Shown: positions 1 to 5,766 of the stretch, piece after piece | Layout of the letters: the number at the start of each line of letters is the position of its first letter | Position numbering within the stretch: position 1 is the first letter of the stretch | Notes under the pieces: generated by a model | Databases searched by the model: none | What the model saw: only the letters and a program-made list of their open reading frames with translations | What the model was told of the DNA's origin: nothing | Made by a program: the position numbers and the translations under genes | Source of the DNA: Candidatus Gastranaerophilales bacterium | GTDB taxonomy: Bacteria; Cyanobacteriota; Vampirovibrionia; Gastranaerophilales; Gastranaerophilaceae | NCBI GenBank assembly: GCA_021202305.1 | Contig: JAJQDG010000008.1 | Span: forward strand, 1 to 5,814 | Reading direction: 5' to 3' | DNA length: 5,814 bases

Positions 1-5
1 GGGAG
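1..5 (+). promoter_or_regulatory. Shine-Dalgarno for the MscS-family gene
   Basis: GGGAG ends six bases before the TTG at 12. It is the main argument for taking this TTG as the start, because no ATG occurs before the first membrane segment. It lies at the window edge, so its upstream context cannot be judged. Confidence 0.5.
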
Positions 6-11
6 CTTATC

Positions 12-848
12 TTGCAGGATATAATTTCTAAAATAAATTTCGCGCTAATAGTAAAACTTTGTCTTGAGGTTTTATTCTTTTTTATTTGTATTCACATTTC
101 AAAGAAATTTATTCATCTGTTTTTTTCAAAAGCAATTTCAAAAATACAAGATGATGAAGTTTCAAAACAATATTCCACAATACGCTTTTTGTGTATTTCA
201 ATAGCAAATACAATTATTTTCCTTTTCTTTGCGAGCAATTTATTAGGTGATTTGGGCATTGATATGAAACCTATTCTTGCAACAGCAGGTGTTTTTGGTG
301 TTGCAATAGGTTTTGGCGCTAAAAGGTTTGTTGAAGATATCATATCAGGGCTTGTAATTTTGCTTTCAGGTCAAATCAGAGTGGGCGATTATGTTACAAT
401 ATATAATTCAACAGGCACCGTAGAAAAAATAAATCTTGCCATGATTGTTGTAAGAAGTTATAACGGCGATGTTAATTACATAAGAAACGGACTTGTTGAA
501 AAAGTTGTAAATCACACAAGAGATTTTTCACACCCGATTGTTGATGTTCCTGTTTCTTACGAGTCCGATATTCCGTATGTAATAAAAGTTTTAAGAGATT
601 TGTGCGGCGAAATAAGAAAAAATCCCGATTATGCGCCCTATATTTTATCCGAACCCGAAATTATTGCAATAGACGCCTTTAGCGATTCTTCCATATTATT
701 AAGAGTGCGCTTTAAGACTACCGCCATGAAACAGTGGGCAGTACATAGATATTTTAGAATTATGATAAAACAAAGATTTGATGAATTAAAAATCACAATT
801 CCTTTCAACCAGATGGATGTTCACATCTGCCCCCAAAAACAAGCTTGA
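12..848 (+). CDS. MscS-family mechanosensitive ion channel
   Basis: Likely a small-conductance mechanosensitive channel of the inner membrane, which opens under membrane tension to release solutes during hypo-osmotic shock. The 278-residue product has hydrophobic segments at about residues 11-30 and 56-78. These are followed by the Gly/Ala-rich pore helix and its continuation at about 86-120 (ATAGVFGVAIGFGAKRFVED) and the family signature RVGDYV at 123-128. A beta domain follows with GTVEKI (135-140) and a RNG motif at 158-160, then an alpha/beta C-terminal domain ending near FNQMDVHI. This matches the short, three-helix type of MscS. The usual I-P-N-G loop reads I-R-N-G here. The start is TTG with GGGAG six bases upstream. 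No in-frame stop lies between the window edge and this TTG, so the gene could begin earlier, outside the window. It runs convergently to the unknown gene at 1046-1615. Family assignment is secure; the exact paralogue and ion selectivity are not. Confidence 0.92.
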   Translation: MQDIISKINFALIVKLCLEVLFFFICIHISKKFIHLFFSKAISKIQDDEVSKQYSTIRFLCISIANTIIFLFFASNLLGDLGIDMKPILATAGVFGVAIGFGAKRFVEDIISGLVILLSGQIRVGDYVTIYNSTGTVEKINLAMIVVRSYNGDVNYIRNGLVEKVVNHTRDFSHPIVDVPVSYESDIPYVIKVLRDLCGEIRKNPDYAPYILSEPEIIAIDAFSDSSILLRVRFKTTAMKQWAVHRYFRIMIKQRFDELKITIPFNQMDVHICPQKQA

Positions 849-943
849 AATGCGGGTAAAAAGCTTTAAAAAGGAAAATTGGCGAACTTAACCCTTTGCG
901 GGTTTAAAATGCGGGCTTAAAAATTCTAAAAGAAAATACGGAG
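848..943. repeat. Diverged direct repeat around AAATGCGGG
   Basis: A unit of about 39 bp beginning AAATGCGGG at 848 recurs at 907, a 59-bp period. The first nine bases are identical, and by my hand alignment about 27 of 39 positions match overall, ending in GG-(C/A)-GAA. A shorter partial match (GCAGGCTCAAAAA) begins at 961. The A-richness inflates the similarity, so this may be a decayed intergenic repeat or partly chance. Confidence 0.35.
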
Positions 944-1045
944 AAATTTTAATTTTTAAGGCAGGCTCAAAAAACAAATTTATGAACGGTCATCCGTACT
1001 ATCGTCCGATATTTGCAAAGCCCCAAAAATTTAAAAAGGATAAAA
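849..1045. other. Convergent intergenic region, no gene seen
   Basis: This 197-bp AT-rich spacer lies between the ends of two convergent genes. It contains no coding sequence of useful length: the ATG at 850 opens only 13 codons and the ATG at 909 only three. It holds three TGCGGG copies (851, 897, 910), each followed by A-rich sequence, and a weak hairpin AACCC-TTTGC-GGGTT (890-904). No stem followed by a T-run is visible for the rightward gene, nor a stem followed by an A-run (read on the plus strand) for the leftward one, so no intrinsic terminator could be assigned to either. Confidence 0.6.
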
Positions 1046-1615
1046 CTAATGAACGCTTACTGCAGGTGTCTTTTCTTTTGGCTTTGAATCATCTTTTAAT
1101 TCTTTTAAAATGCAGGCGCCAAAAAGCCCAAACATGGCTGCACCTGCCACTATTGCAGCATTTTTGAATTTTGTTGCGCTTTTATAAGATTTATAAATCT
1201 CTTTTGATAATAATTTGTTTCTTAATGCTTCGGTTTTTGTTTCAAGTTCGCTGCCCGAAAACTTGTGCGAAAGTTTTCCTGCTGCTTTTTTCCAATAACC
1301 GTCCATTACTTCTCCGGTTGTATTATCTATAATTTCATCGGTATAAATGCCGCCTGATTTAGTAATTAATTTATTTATTTTGCCAAAAACTCCTTTTTTG
1401 GATTCAACTGCTTTTGTAATTAAATCCGCATGTTTTTTTACAAAAGTGTCGTATTCTGAAGCGCTTCCGTCAAACGCTTTTACTGTTTTTTTAGCGGCCG
1501 ATGAAAGATGCGAATTTATGGCAGCCTTGCTTGCTGCGCCCCCCAACAAAGCGCCTGTACCCGCTGTTACATATGTTTCTTTCGAAATTTCAGGTTTTTT
1601 AGCTTCTATTGCCAT
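1046..1615 (-). CDS. Unknown lysine-rich protein with C-terminal membrane helix
   Basis: I do not recognise the family. The 189-residue product has a short charged start, then a small-residue stretch at about 17-33 (TAGTGALLGGAASKAA). A long lysine-rich, probably helical middle follows (about 34-150), with the tract GEVMDGYWKKAAGKLSHKFS near 101-120. One clear hydrophobic segment lies at about 151-170 (AAIVAGAAMFGLFGACIL), then a charged tail KELKDDSKPKEKTP. There is no cleavable signal peptide, and the topology suggests a tail-anchored or single-pass protein. It lies 84 bp beyond pepA, past an intrinsic terminator, so it is probably transcribed separately. No Shine-Dalgarno stands before its ATG (the upstream bases read ACTGGTAATTTT) and I could not fix a promoter. 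The lysine-rich composition and coherent membrane segment argue for a real gene. An antisense frame at 1347-1703 has no such features. Confidence 0.75.
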   Translation of the reverse strand: MAIEAKKPEISKETYVTAGTGALLGGAASKAAINSHLSSAAKKTVKAFDGSASEYDTFVKKHADLITKAVESKKGVFGKINKLITKSGGIYTDEIIDNTTGEVMDGYWKKAAGKLSHKFSGSELETKTEALRNKLLSKEIYKSYKSATKFKNAAIVAGAAMFGLFGACILKELKDDSKPKEKTPAVSVH

Positions 1616-1645
1616 AAAATTACCAGTATTACTTCACGATGTAAT

Positions 1646-1679
1646 AAAAAAGCAGGATAGTAAAAAATTGCTATCCCGC
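1646..1679 (-). terminator. Intrinsic terminator of the trmFO-pepA operon
   Basis: Read leftward, the stem GGATAG/CTATCC is extended outward by a mismatch and a GC pair. It continues inward by a GT and two AT pairs around an A/T-rich loop (1652-1679). It is followed immediately by six T residues (plus-strand A-run 1646-1651). It begins 21 bp after the pepA stop codon and separates the operon from the unknown gene downstream. On the plus strand the T-rich sequence is not adjacent to the stem, so it should act mainly leftward. Confidence 0.85.
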
Positions 1680-1699
1680 GTTATTATTGTTAATTTTTA

Positions 1700-3124
1700 T
1701 TAATTTTTGTTCAGGTAATTAATCAGGCTTCTTACCATAACTCCGGTTGCGCCCTTTTGAATTTCTTTATAACTTTTATCTGTATAGGCGGTTCCTGCGA
1801 TATCTATGTGAAGCCATTTTTCTGATTTTGTGTAATTTTGTAAAAAACGTCCTGCCACACTGGAACCGGCACCTTTTGAACCTGTATTTTTCATATCGGC
1901 AATGTCCGATTTTAAATTATCAATCATATCGTCAAAAATCGGCAGCTGCCATACAAGCTCGCCGCTTTTTAAAGCTGTTTCTTTAAACTCGTCAATTTGA
2001 GCTTGATTATTACCCATAATACCTGTTATATTGCTCCCAAGAGCGGTAATTACGGCGCCTGTCAGCGTTGCTATATCTATAACTTCATCAACGTTTAATT
2101 CATCCGCATAAGTAAGGGCATCAGCCAGCGTTAATCTGCCTTCGGCATCAGTATTATCAACTTCAATTGTTTTGCCCGACTTTGAAACAATTACATCTCC
2201 TACTTTATAGCTTGAGCCGGATGGCATATTTTCACAAAGTGCCGATAACACATGGAGTTCTATTTCCGGCTTCAATTCGCATATTGCTTTTAAAACTCCC
2301 AAAACGGTAGCGCAGCCTGTCATATCGGTTTTCATTGTGAGCATTGATGATGCCGGCTTTATATCAAGACCGCCCGAATCGAATGTTATGCCTTTTCCTA
2401 TGAGCGCAGCTTTTTTCTTAGGATTTTTGCTTTTATATGTCAGGTGAATAAATTTAGGCGGTTCAACACTGCCCTGCCCGACTGCTAAAAATGCGTTAAA
2501 ATTTTGTTTTTTTAATTCTTCCTTATCCAAAACCTTAATTTCAAGCCCGTATTTTTTTGAAAGTTCATAAGCAATTTCCGCAGCTTTAGAAGGCGTCATA
2601 ATTTCAGCCGATTCAAATACCATATCTTTGGTGTAATTCATAGCGTTTCCTATGATTGAAGCTTCCTTTATTTTTTCTTCAAGTCCGGTTTCTTTTGTTA
2701 AAATTTCAAGCGTTTCAATTTTATTTTCTTTTTCGGTTTTATATTTATCGAACCTGTAATTTGCCATATAAGCGCCCAGAATAACGCTTTTAACACAACT
2801 GTTTTCAGGAAGTTCTATTGAAATTGTTCCGTTTTTTATATACTTATTTGCTGCATTCACGCCGCTTGCTATTGATTGGCGCAATTTATCGGAATTAAAT
2901 TCTTCTTTTTTGCCGAGTCCTATAATAACCGCCATGACCCCGTTTTCAAGAGGAAATGCAAGTGTTTCGTTAAATTTGCCTTCAAAATTTCCGTTTAATT
3001 TTTCTAAAAACGGATATTTCAAATTTAATTCTTTCTGCACTTCAGTTGTTTCGTTGTTTTCAAAAAACCCCAGAACAAACAAATTTGATTTTGTTTCAAG
3101 AGGCGTTTTAACTGTTGTTTCCAT
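1700..3124 (-). CDS. pepA: Leucyl aminopeptidase (M17 family)
   Basis: Cytosolic dimetal aminopeptidase that removes N-terminal residues, preferably Leu, from peptides; family members are homohexamers. The 474-residue product has the variable N-terminal domain (about 1-165) and the catalytic C-terminal domain. By alignment with E. coli PepA (constant offset of 26) all active-site residues are present. The metal ligands are K244 and D249 in GKGITFDSGG, D267 in MKTDMTG, and D326 and E328 in NTDAEGRL. The catalytic residues are K256 in DIKP and R330. It should therefore be active. The ATG is preceded by AAAGGAG at good spacing, 15 bp after the trmFO stop, so it is the second gene of that operon and is followed by a strong terminator. 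Some PepA proteins also bind DNA (XerC/D recombination, carAB control in E. coli). Nothing here shows whether this one does. Confidence 0.97.
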   Translation of the reverse strand: METTVKTPLETKSNLFVLGFFENNETTEVQKELNLKYPFLEKLNGNFEGKFNETLAFPLENGVMAVIIGLGKKEEFNSDKLRQSIASGVNAANKYIKNGTISIELPENSCVKSVILGAYMANYRFDKYKTEKENKIETLEILTKETGLEEKIKEASIIGNAMNYTKDMVFESAEIMTPSKAAEIAYELSKKYGLEIKVLDKEELKKQNFNAFLAVGQGSVEPPKFIHLTYKSKNPKKKAALIGKGITFDSGGLDIKPASSMLTMKTDMTGCATVLGVLKAICELKPEIELHVLSALCENMPSGSSYKVGDVIVSKSGKTIEVDNTDAEGRLTLADALTYADELNVDEVIDIATLTGAVITALGSNITGIMGNNQAQIDEFKETALKSGELVWQLPIFDDMIDNLKSDIADMKNTGSKGAGSSVAGRFLQNYTKSEKWLHIDIAGTAYTDKSYKEIQKGATGVMVRSLINYLNKN

Positions 3125-3130
3125 ATTTAA

Positions 3131-3138
3131 CTCCTTTT
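3131..3138 (-). promoter_or_regulatory. Shine-Dalgarno of pepA
   Basis: Read leftward, AAAAGGAG lies six bases before the pepA ATG within the 15-bp gap after trmFO. It fixes the start and shows that this organism does use Shine-Dalgarno sequences inside operons, in contrast to the SD-less starts of trmFO and rlmN. Confidence 0.85.
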
Positions 3139-3139
3139 T

Positions 3140-4474
3140 TTAAGGTGATTCTATCTTATTTTTTATTTTTAAAATACATTCAATTGAGCGATTTGCAAGC
3201 AAGGTATTTTTTAACTGCTTATCTTTTTTTATCTTTTTATCCGCTTCAATTTTTGAAACTATTCCCCAATTTGAATTTATGGGCTGAAAATTTTTGTGTT
3301 CCGGATATGTAATATAATCAATAAGTGCGCCTAGCATTGTTACGGGCGGTAATTCACAAAGATTTTTTCCGGTTAAATGCCTGTATGCGTTAATTCCCGC
3401 TAAAAGCCCCGTTGCTATGCTTTCTGTATACCCTTCGACACCTGTTATCTGCCCTGCAAAAAATAAATCGGGATTGTTTTTTGTGTTCAGCGTTTTATTT
3501 AAAATTTTAGGCGAATTTATGAAACTGTTTGCATGCATTACGCCGTATCTTGTTATTTCTGCATTTTCTAAAGACGGTATAGAATGGATAAGGCGTTTTT
3601 GTTCATTCCATTTTAAATTTGTTTGAAAACCGACAAGATTGTACAAATCCCCTTCTTTATCATCCTGCCTTAATTGAACCACGGCGTAAAACTGCTGTTT
3701 TTTGTAATCTGACGGTATTCTTTTGTCAAAAAGCCCGACAGGTTTTAACGGGCCAAAACGCAGAGTATCTTTCCCCCTTTTTGCCATAACTTCAACAGGC
3801 ATGCAGCCTTCAAAGAATTTTGCTTCAAAATTTTTCAGTTCAATGGTTTGTGCGGTTGTTAAAATCCGGTAAAAATTTTCATATTCCTCTTTTGTCATGG
3901 GGCAGTTTATAAAATCAGCTTCGCCCTTATCCCACCTTGAAGCAAAAAACGCTTTTTTAAAATCAACAGATTCTTTTTTTATAATAGGGGCAACCGCATC
4001 AAAAAATTTAAAATTTTCTTCCCCCGTTTTTTTGATTATGTCTTCGCACAAAGCCATACTTGTCAGGGGGCCTGTTGCAATAATATTTATTCCTTCGTTC
4101 GGTATAGCTGTTATTTCTTTTGTTACGTAATTTATATTTTGATTATTTTTTACAATATCCGTTATTTTCTTGCTGAAACCAAATCTGTCAATTGAAAGGG
4201 AAGCGCCCGAAGGCACGCGGCAATTAAAAGCTTCTTCTATAAGAGTTGAGCCTAAAATTTTAATTTCTTCTTTCAATAGCCCCGACGCGCTTGTTAGAGC
4301 TGTTGCACCCAGTGAATTTGAACACACAAATTCTGCGCAATATCCGCTCCTATGTGCACCCGTTGTTTTTTCAGGGCGCATTTCGTATAAATTTACCTTA
4401 ACTCCTTTTTTTGCCAAATATATAGCCGCTTCTGAACCTGCAAGCCCTGCGCCTATTATGTTTATTTCTTCCAT
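3140..4474 (-). CDS. trmFO: Folate/FAD-dependent tRNA (uracil-54-C5)-methyltransferase TrmFO
   Basis: Methylates U54 in the T-loop of tRNAs to m5U (ribothymidine), using methylenetetrahydrofolate as carbon donor and FAD as reductant; cytosolic. The 444-residue length is typical. The N-terminus carries the FAD-binding dinucleotide fold IIGAGLAGSEAA (6-17), followed by EMRPEKTTGAHRS (31-43) and the conserved CSNSLG with C51. C224 lies in FEGCMPVEVMAKRG. By position these correspond to the two functional cysteines of Bacillus subtilis TrmFO (C53 and C226). The C-terminal FAD-contact region FFAGQITGVEGYTESIATG (338-356) is intact. The start is certain because the FAD motif begins at residue 6. 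There is no Shine-Dalgarno and a -10 box sits six bases upstream of the ATG, so the mRNA may be leaderless. It heads an operon with pepA and is divergent from rlmN. Confidence 0.97.
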   Translation of the reverse strand: MEEINIIGAGLAGSEAAIYLAKKGVKVNLYEMRPEKTTGAHRSGYCAEFVCSNSLGATALTSASGLLKEEIKILGSTLIEEAFNCRVPSGASLSIDRFGFSKKITDIVKNNQNINYVTKEITAIPNEGINIIATGPLTSMALCEDIIKKTGEENFKFFDAVAPIIKKESVDFKKAFFASRWDKGEADFINCPMTKEEYENFYRILTTAQTIELKNFEAKFFEGCMPVEVMAKRGKDTLRFGPLKPVGLFDKRIPSDYKKQQFYAVVQLRQDDKEGDLYNLVGFQTNLKWNEQKRLIHSIPSLENAEITRYGVMHANSFINSPKILNKTLNTKNNPDLFFAGQITGVEGYTESIATGLLAGINAYRHLTGKNLCELPPVTMLGALIDYITYPEHKNFQPINSNWGIVSKIEADKKIKKDKQLKNTLLANRSIECILKIKNKIESP

Positions 4475-4512
4475 AAGATTATTTTATGCTAAAATAATCA
4501 GATATGGAAGAA
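4467..4512. promoter_or_regulatory. Shared palindromic divergent promoter of trmFO and rlmN
   Basis: A perfect inverted repeat, GATTATTTTA (4477-4486) and TAAAATAATC (4490-4499), flanks a TGC spacer. Each arm supplies a TAAAAT hexamer, five of six matches to the sigma70 -10 consensus: 4490-4495 for rlmN and 4481-4486 on the minus strand for trmFO. The rightward box is preceded by TGC, an extended -10. The -35 positions fall inside the opposite gene's first codons (TTC-rich, weak). The -10 boxes end 8 bp (rlmN) and 6 bp (trmFO) before the ATGs, so transcription should start at or just before each start codon. The overlapping boxes cannot both be occupied easily, which suggests mutually exclusive firing. 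Confidence 0.75.
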
Positions 4513-5538
4513 AAAAAAGTCTTAACAAAAATGAGCTTTGATGAGTTGAGCGAATTTATACTTTCGCTTGATGAGAGAAAATTTTGCGTAAATCAAATTA
4601 TTTCCTGGATATATGTAAAGGCGGCGGCTTCTTTTGAGCAAATGACCGATATAAAAAAAGAACTTCGAGAAAAGCTGATTGGATGTGCAAAAATTACCGA
4701 TGTTAAAATAAAAACAAAACAAATGAGTGCTGACGGCACAATAAAATATCTTCTTGAATATTCAGACGGCGCCCTTGCAGAATGCGTCTTAATGCGTTTT
4801 GATAACAGAGGTAATTTAAGCGCCTGTGTCAGCTCGCAGGTAGGCTGCCCTATGGGCTGTGCTTTTTGCGCAACAGCAAAACGCGGCTTTATAAGAAACT
4901 TATTGCCGTATGAAATGGTTGAACAAATTTTGACAATTGAAAGAGATACCGGTTTAAAAGTTACAAACGTTGTTTTTATGGGGCAGGGAGAGCCTTTTAA
5001 TAATTTTGACAATGTGTATAAGGCAATTCAAATTATTAATTCTAAGCTTATGATAGGCATAAGACGCATAACTGTTTCCACCTGCGGCATTGCGCCAAAA
5101 ATAAGAGAAATTGCAAAAAAAGAACTTATCCCGACTCTTGCAATTTCGCTCCACGCGCCTAATAACGCTTTAAGGGCGGAAATTATGCCTGTTGAAAAAA
5201 AATATAATCTGCAAGAATTAAAAAACGCTCTTAAATATTATATTGACGAAACCAAAAAACGCGTTACTCTTGAATATATTTTGATAGATGGCTTGACCGA
5301 TACAAAAGACATGGCGCTTGAGCTTATTTCTTATATGAAATATTTAAAGTGTAACGTGAATTTAATTCCCTATAATCCGATTACGCCAAAAGATAAATTC
5401 AAAAAACCTTCAAAAAAAAATGTTATGTTTTTTAAATACCTTCTGGAATCTTCCGGCAAAAAAGTTACAGTCAGGCTTGAAAGAGGCGCCGATATAGATG
5501 CCGCATGCGGGCAGTTGGCGGCAAAGACGGATATTTAG
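4504..5538 (+). CDS. rlmN: 23S rRNA (adenine-2503-C2)/tRNA (adenine-37-C2)-methyltransferase RlmN
   Basis: Radical-SAM enzyme that forms m2A at A2503 of 23S rRNA in the peptidyl-transferase exit region and, in studied members, at A37 of some tRNAs. The 344-residue product has an N-terminal accessory domain (about 1-75) and the radical-SAM barrel. The iron-sulfur motif is GCPMGCAFC, with C115, C119 and C122. MGQGEP at 159-164 is the SAM-binding GEP motif. The two cysteines used in methyl transfer are C108 (in ACVSSQVGC) and C335 (in GADIDAACGQLA), matching C118 and C355 of E. coli. C335 supports RlmN or Cfr chemistry; general similarity and the housekeeping context favour RlmN. The ATG at 4504 lacks a Shine-Dalgarno. 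The next Met (codon 10) also lacks a well-spaced one, and the -10 box 8 bp upstream of 4504 favours a leaderless start there. Confidence 0.96.
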   Translation: MEEKKVLTKMSFDELSEFILSLDERKFCVNQIISWIYVKAAASFEQMTDIKKELREKLIGCAKITDVKIKTKQMSADGTIKYLLEYSDGALAECVLMRFDNRGNLSACVSSQVGCPMGCAFCATAKRGFIRNLLPYEMVEQILTIERDTGLKVTNVVFMGQGEPFNNFDNVYKAIQIINSKLMIGIRRITVSTCGIAPKIREIAKKELIPTLAISLHAPNNALRAEIMPVEKKYNLQELKNALKYYIDETKKRVTLEYILIDGLTDTKDMALELISYMKYLKCNVNLIPYNPITPKDKFKKPSKKNVMFFKYLLESSGKKVTVRLERGADIDAACGQLAAKTDI

Positions 5539-5597
5539 TTAAAAAATCAAATGAATAGTGTATTTAAGTCTAAAAATTTTTGAGCAAATCCGTCTTT
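5523..5597 (+). repeat. 10-bp inverted repeat spanning the end of rlmN
   Basis: AAAGACGGAT (5523-5532, last codons of rlmN) is perfectly complementary to ATCCGTCTTT (5588-5597), with 55 AT-rich bases between. The right arm runs into a short T-run (5595-5598). Partial inner pairing of ATTTAG with CTAAA is possible. It could act as a long-loop terminator for rlmN, but the right arm lies in the spacer of the next promoter and the loop is too long for a standard intrinsic terminator. Confidence 0.35.
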
Positions 5598-5608
5598 TAT
5601 GCTATTAT
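5580..5608 (+). promoter_or_regulatory. Sigma70-type promoter with extended -10
   Basis: TTGAGC (5580-5585) and TATTAT (5603-5608) are separated by 17 bp, and TGC immediately precedes the -10. The stretch TTTTATGCTATTATAA (5595-5610) matches 14 of 16 bases of TTTTATGCTAAAATAA at the rlmN promoter (4482-4497). The expected start is near 5615, giving a leader of about 29 bases before the ATG at 5644. Confidence 0.75.
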
Positions 5609-5643
5609 AAAGGGTGAGTTTTAACTAGAGGCATTTTGTAATT

Positions 5644-5766
5644 ATGAATTTTAGCCAAAAAAAGGATTTATTTTATTGTAATTCCGGTGAAATATCTCAA
5701 CCAAACGTTGGGGGGGGGGGGGTTAAAAAATTTTTTGTGGGCAGCAAATATGTCAAATTTTTATAA
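5644..5766 (+). CDS. Short or broken reading frame with in-frame poly-G tract
   Basis: An ATG lies downstream of a good promoter, with AGAGG 12 bases upstream (a rather long spacing). It opens 40 codons: about 22 ordinary residues (MNFSQKKDLFYCNSGEISQP and two more), then four Gly codons from the 13-G run at 5710-5722, then VKKFFVGSKYVKFL and a TAA. Removing one G shifts into a frame that stays open only to a TGA at 5773-5775; adding one G gives an immediate TAA. I do not recognise the product. Given the promoter, this is probably the 5' end of a real gene whose downstream sequence is unreliable near the window end, rather than a true 40-residue protein. Confidence 0.4.
   Translation: MNFSQKKDLFYCNSGEISQPNVGGGGVKKFFVGSKYVKFL
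5710..5722. repeat. 13-base G homopolymer
   Basis: Thirteen consecutive G residues lie in otherwise AT-rich DNA, close to other homopolymers (A6T6 at 5725-5736, T10 at 5803-5812). It may be a sequencing or assembly artefact near a contig end, or a slippage-prone tract inside the start of a gene. The sequence alone cannot decide. Confidence 0.8.

Noticed and set aside
890..904. AACCC-TTTGC-GGGTT hairpin as terminator of the MscS-family gene
   Set aside because: The stem is only five pairs and is followed by A-rich, not T-rich, sequence on the plus strand; in the other direction the T-rich sequence is not adjacent.
889..920. T-arm-like sequence GCGGGTTTAAAATGCGGG suggesting a tRNA
   Set aside because: The flanks are not complementary in the way a T-arm needs, and no acceptor, D or anticodon arms could be built around it.
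1347..1703. 118-codon plus-strand frame antisense to the unknown gene
   Set aside because: It competes with the minus-strand frame, but it crosses the terminator hairpin. The minus-strand product has a coherent lysine-rich composition and membrane segment.
4170..4541. 123-codon plus-strand frame overlapping trmFO and the rlmN start
   Set aside because: Antisense to the FAD-binding region of trmFO and runs through the divergent promoter; an artefact of strand complementarity.
4593..5012. 139-codon frame on the minus strand inside rlmN
   Set aside because: Fully antisense to a well-supported gene whose catalytic motifs are all intact; its translation shows no recognisable domain and no ribosome binding site was evident.
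4700..5538. Cfr-type (A2503 C8) antibiotic-resistance methyltransferase instead of RlmN
   Set aside because: The catalytic cysteines are shared by both families, but the sequence around them resembles RlmN and the gene sits in a housekeeping context with trmFO. A phylogeny would settle it.
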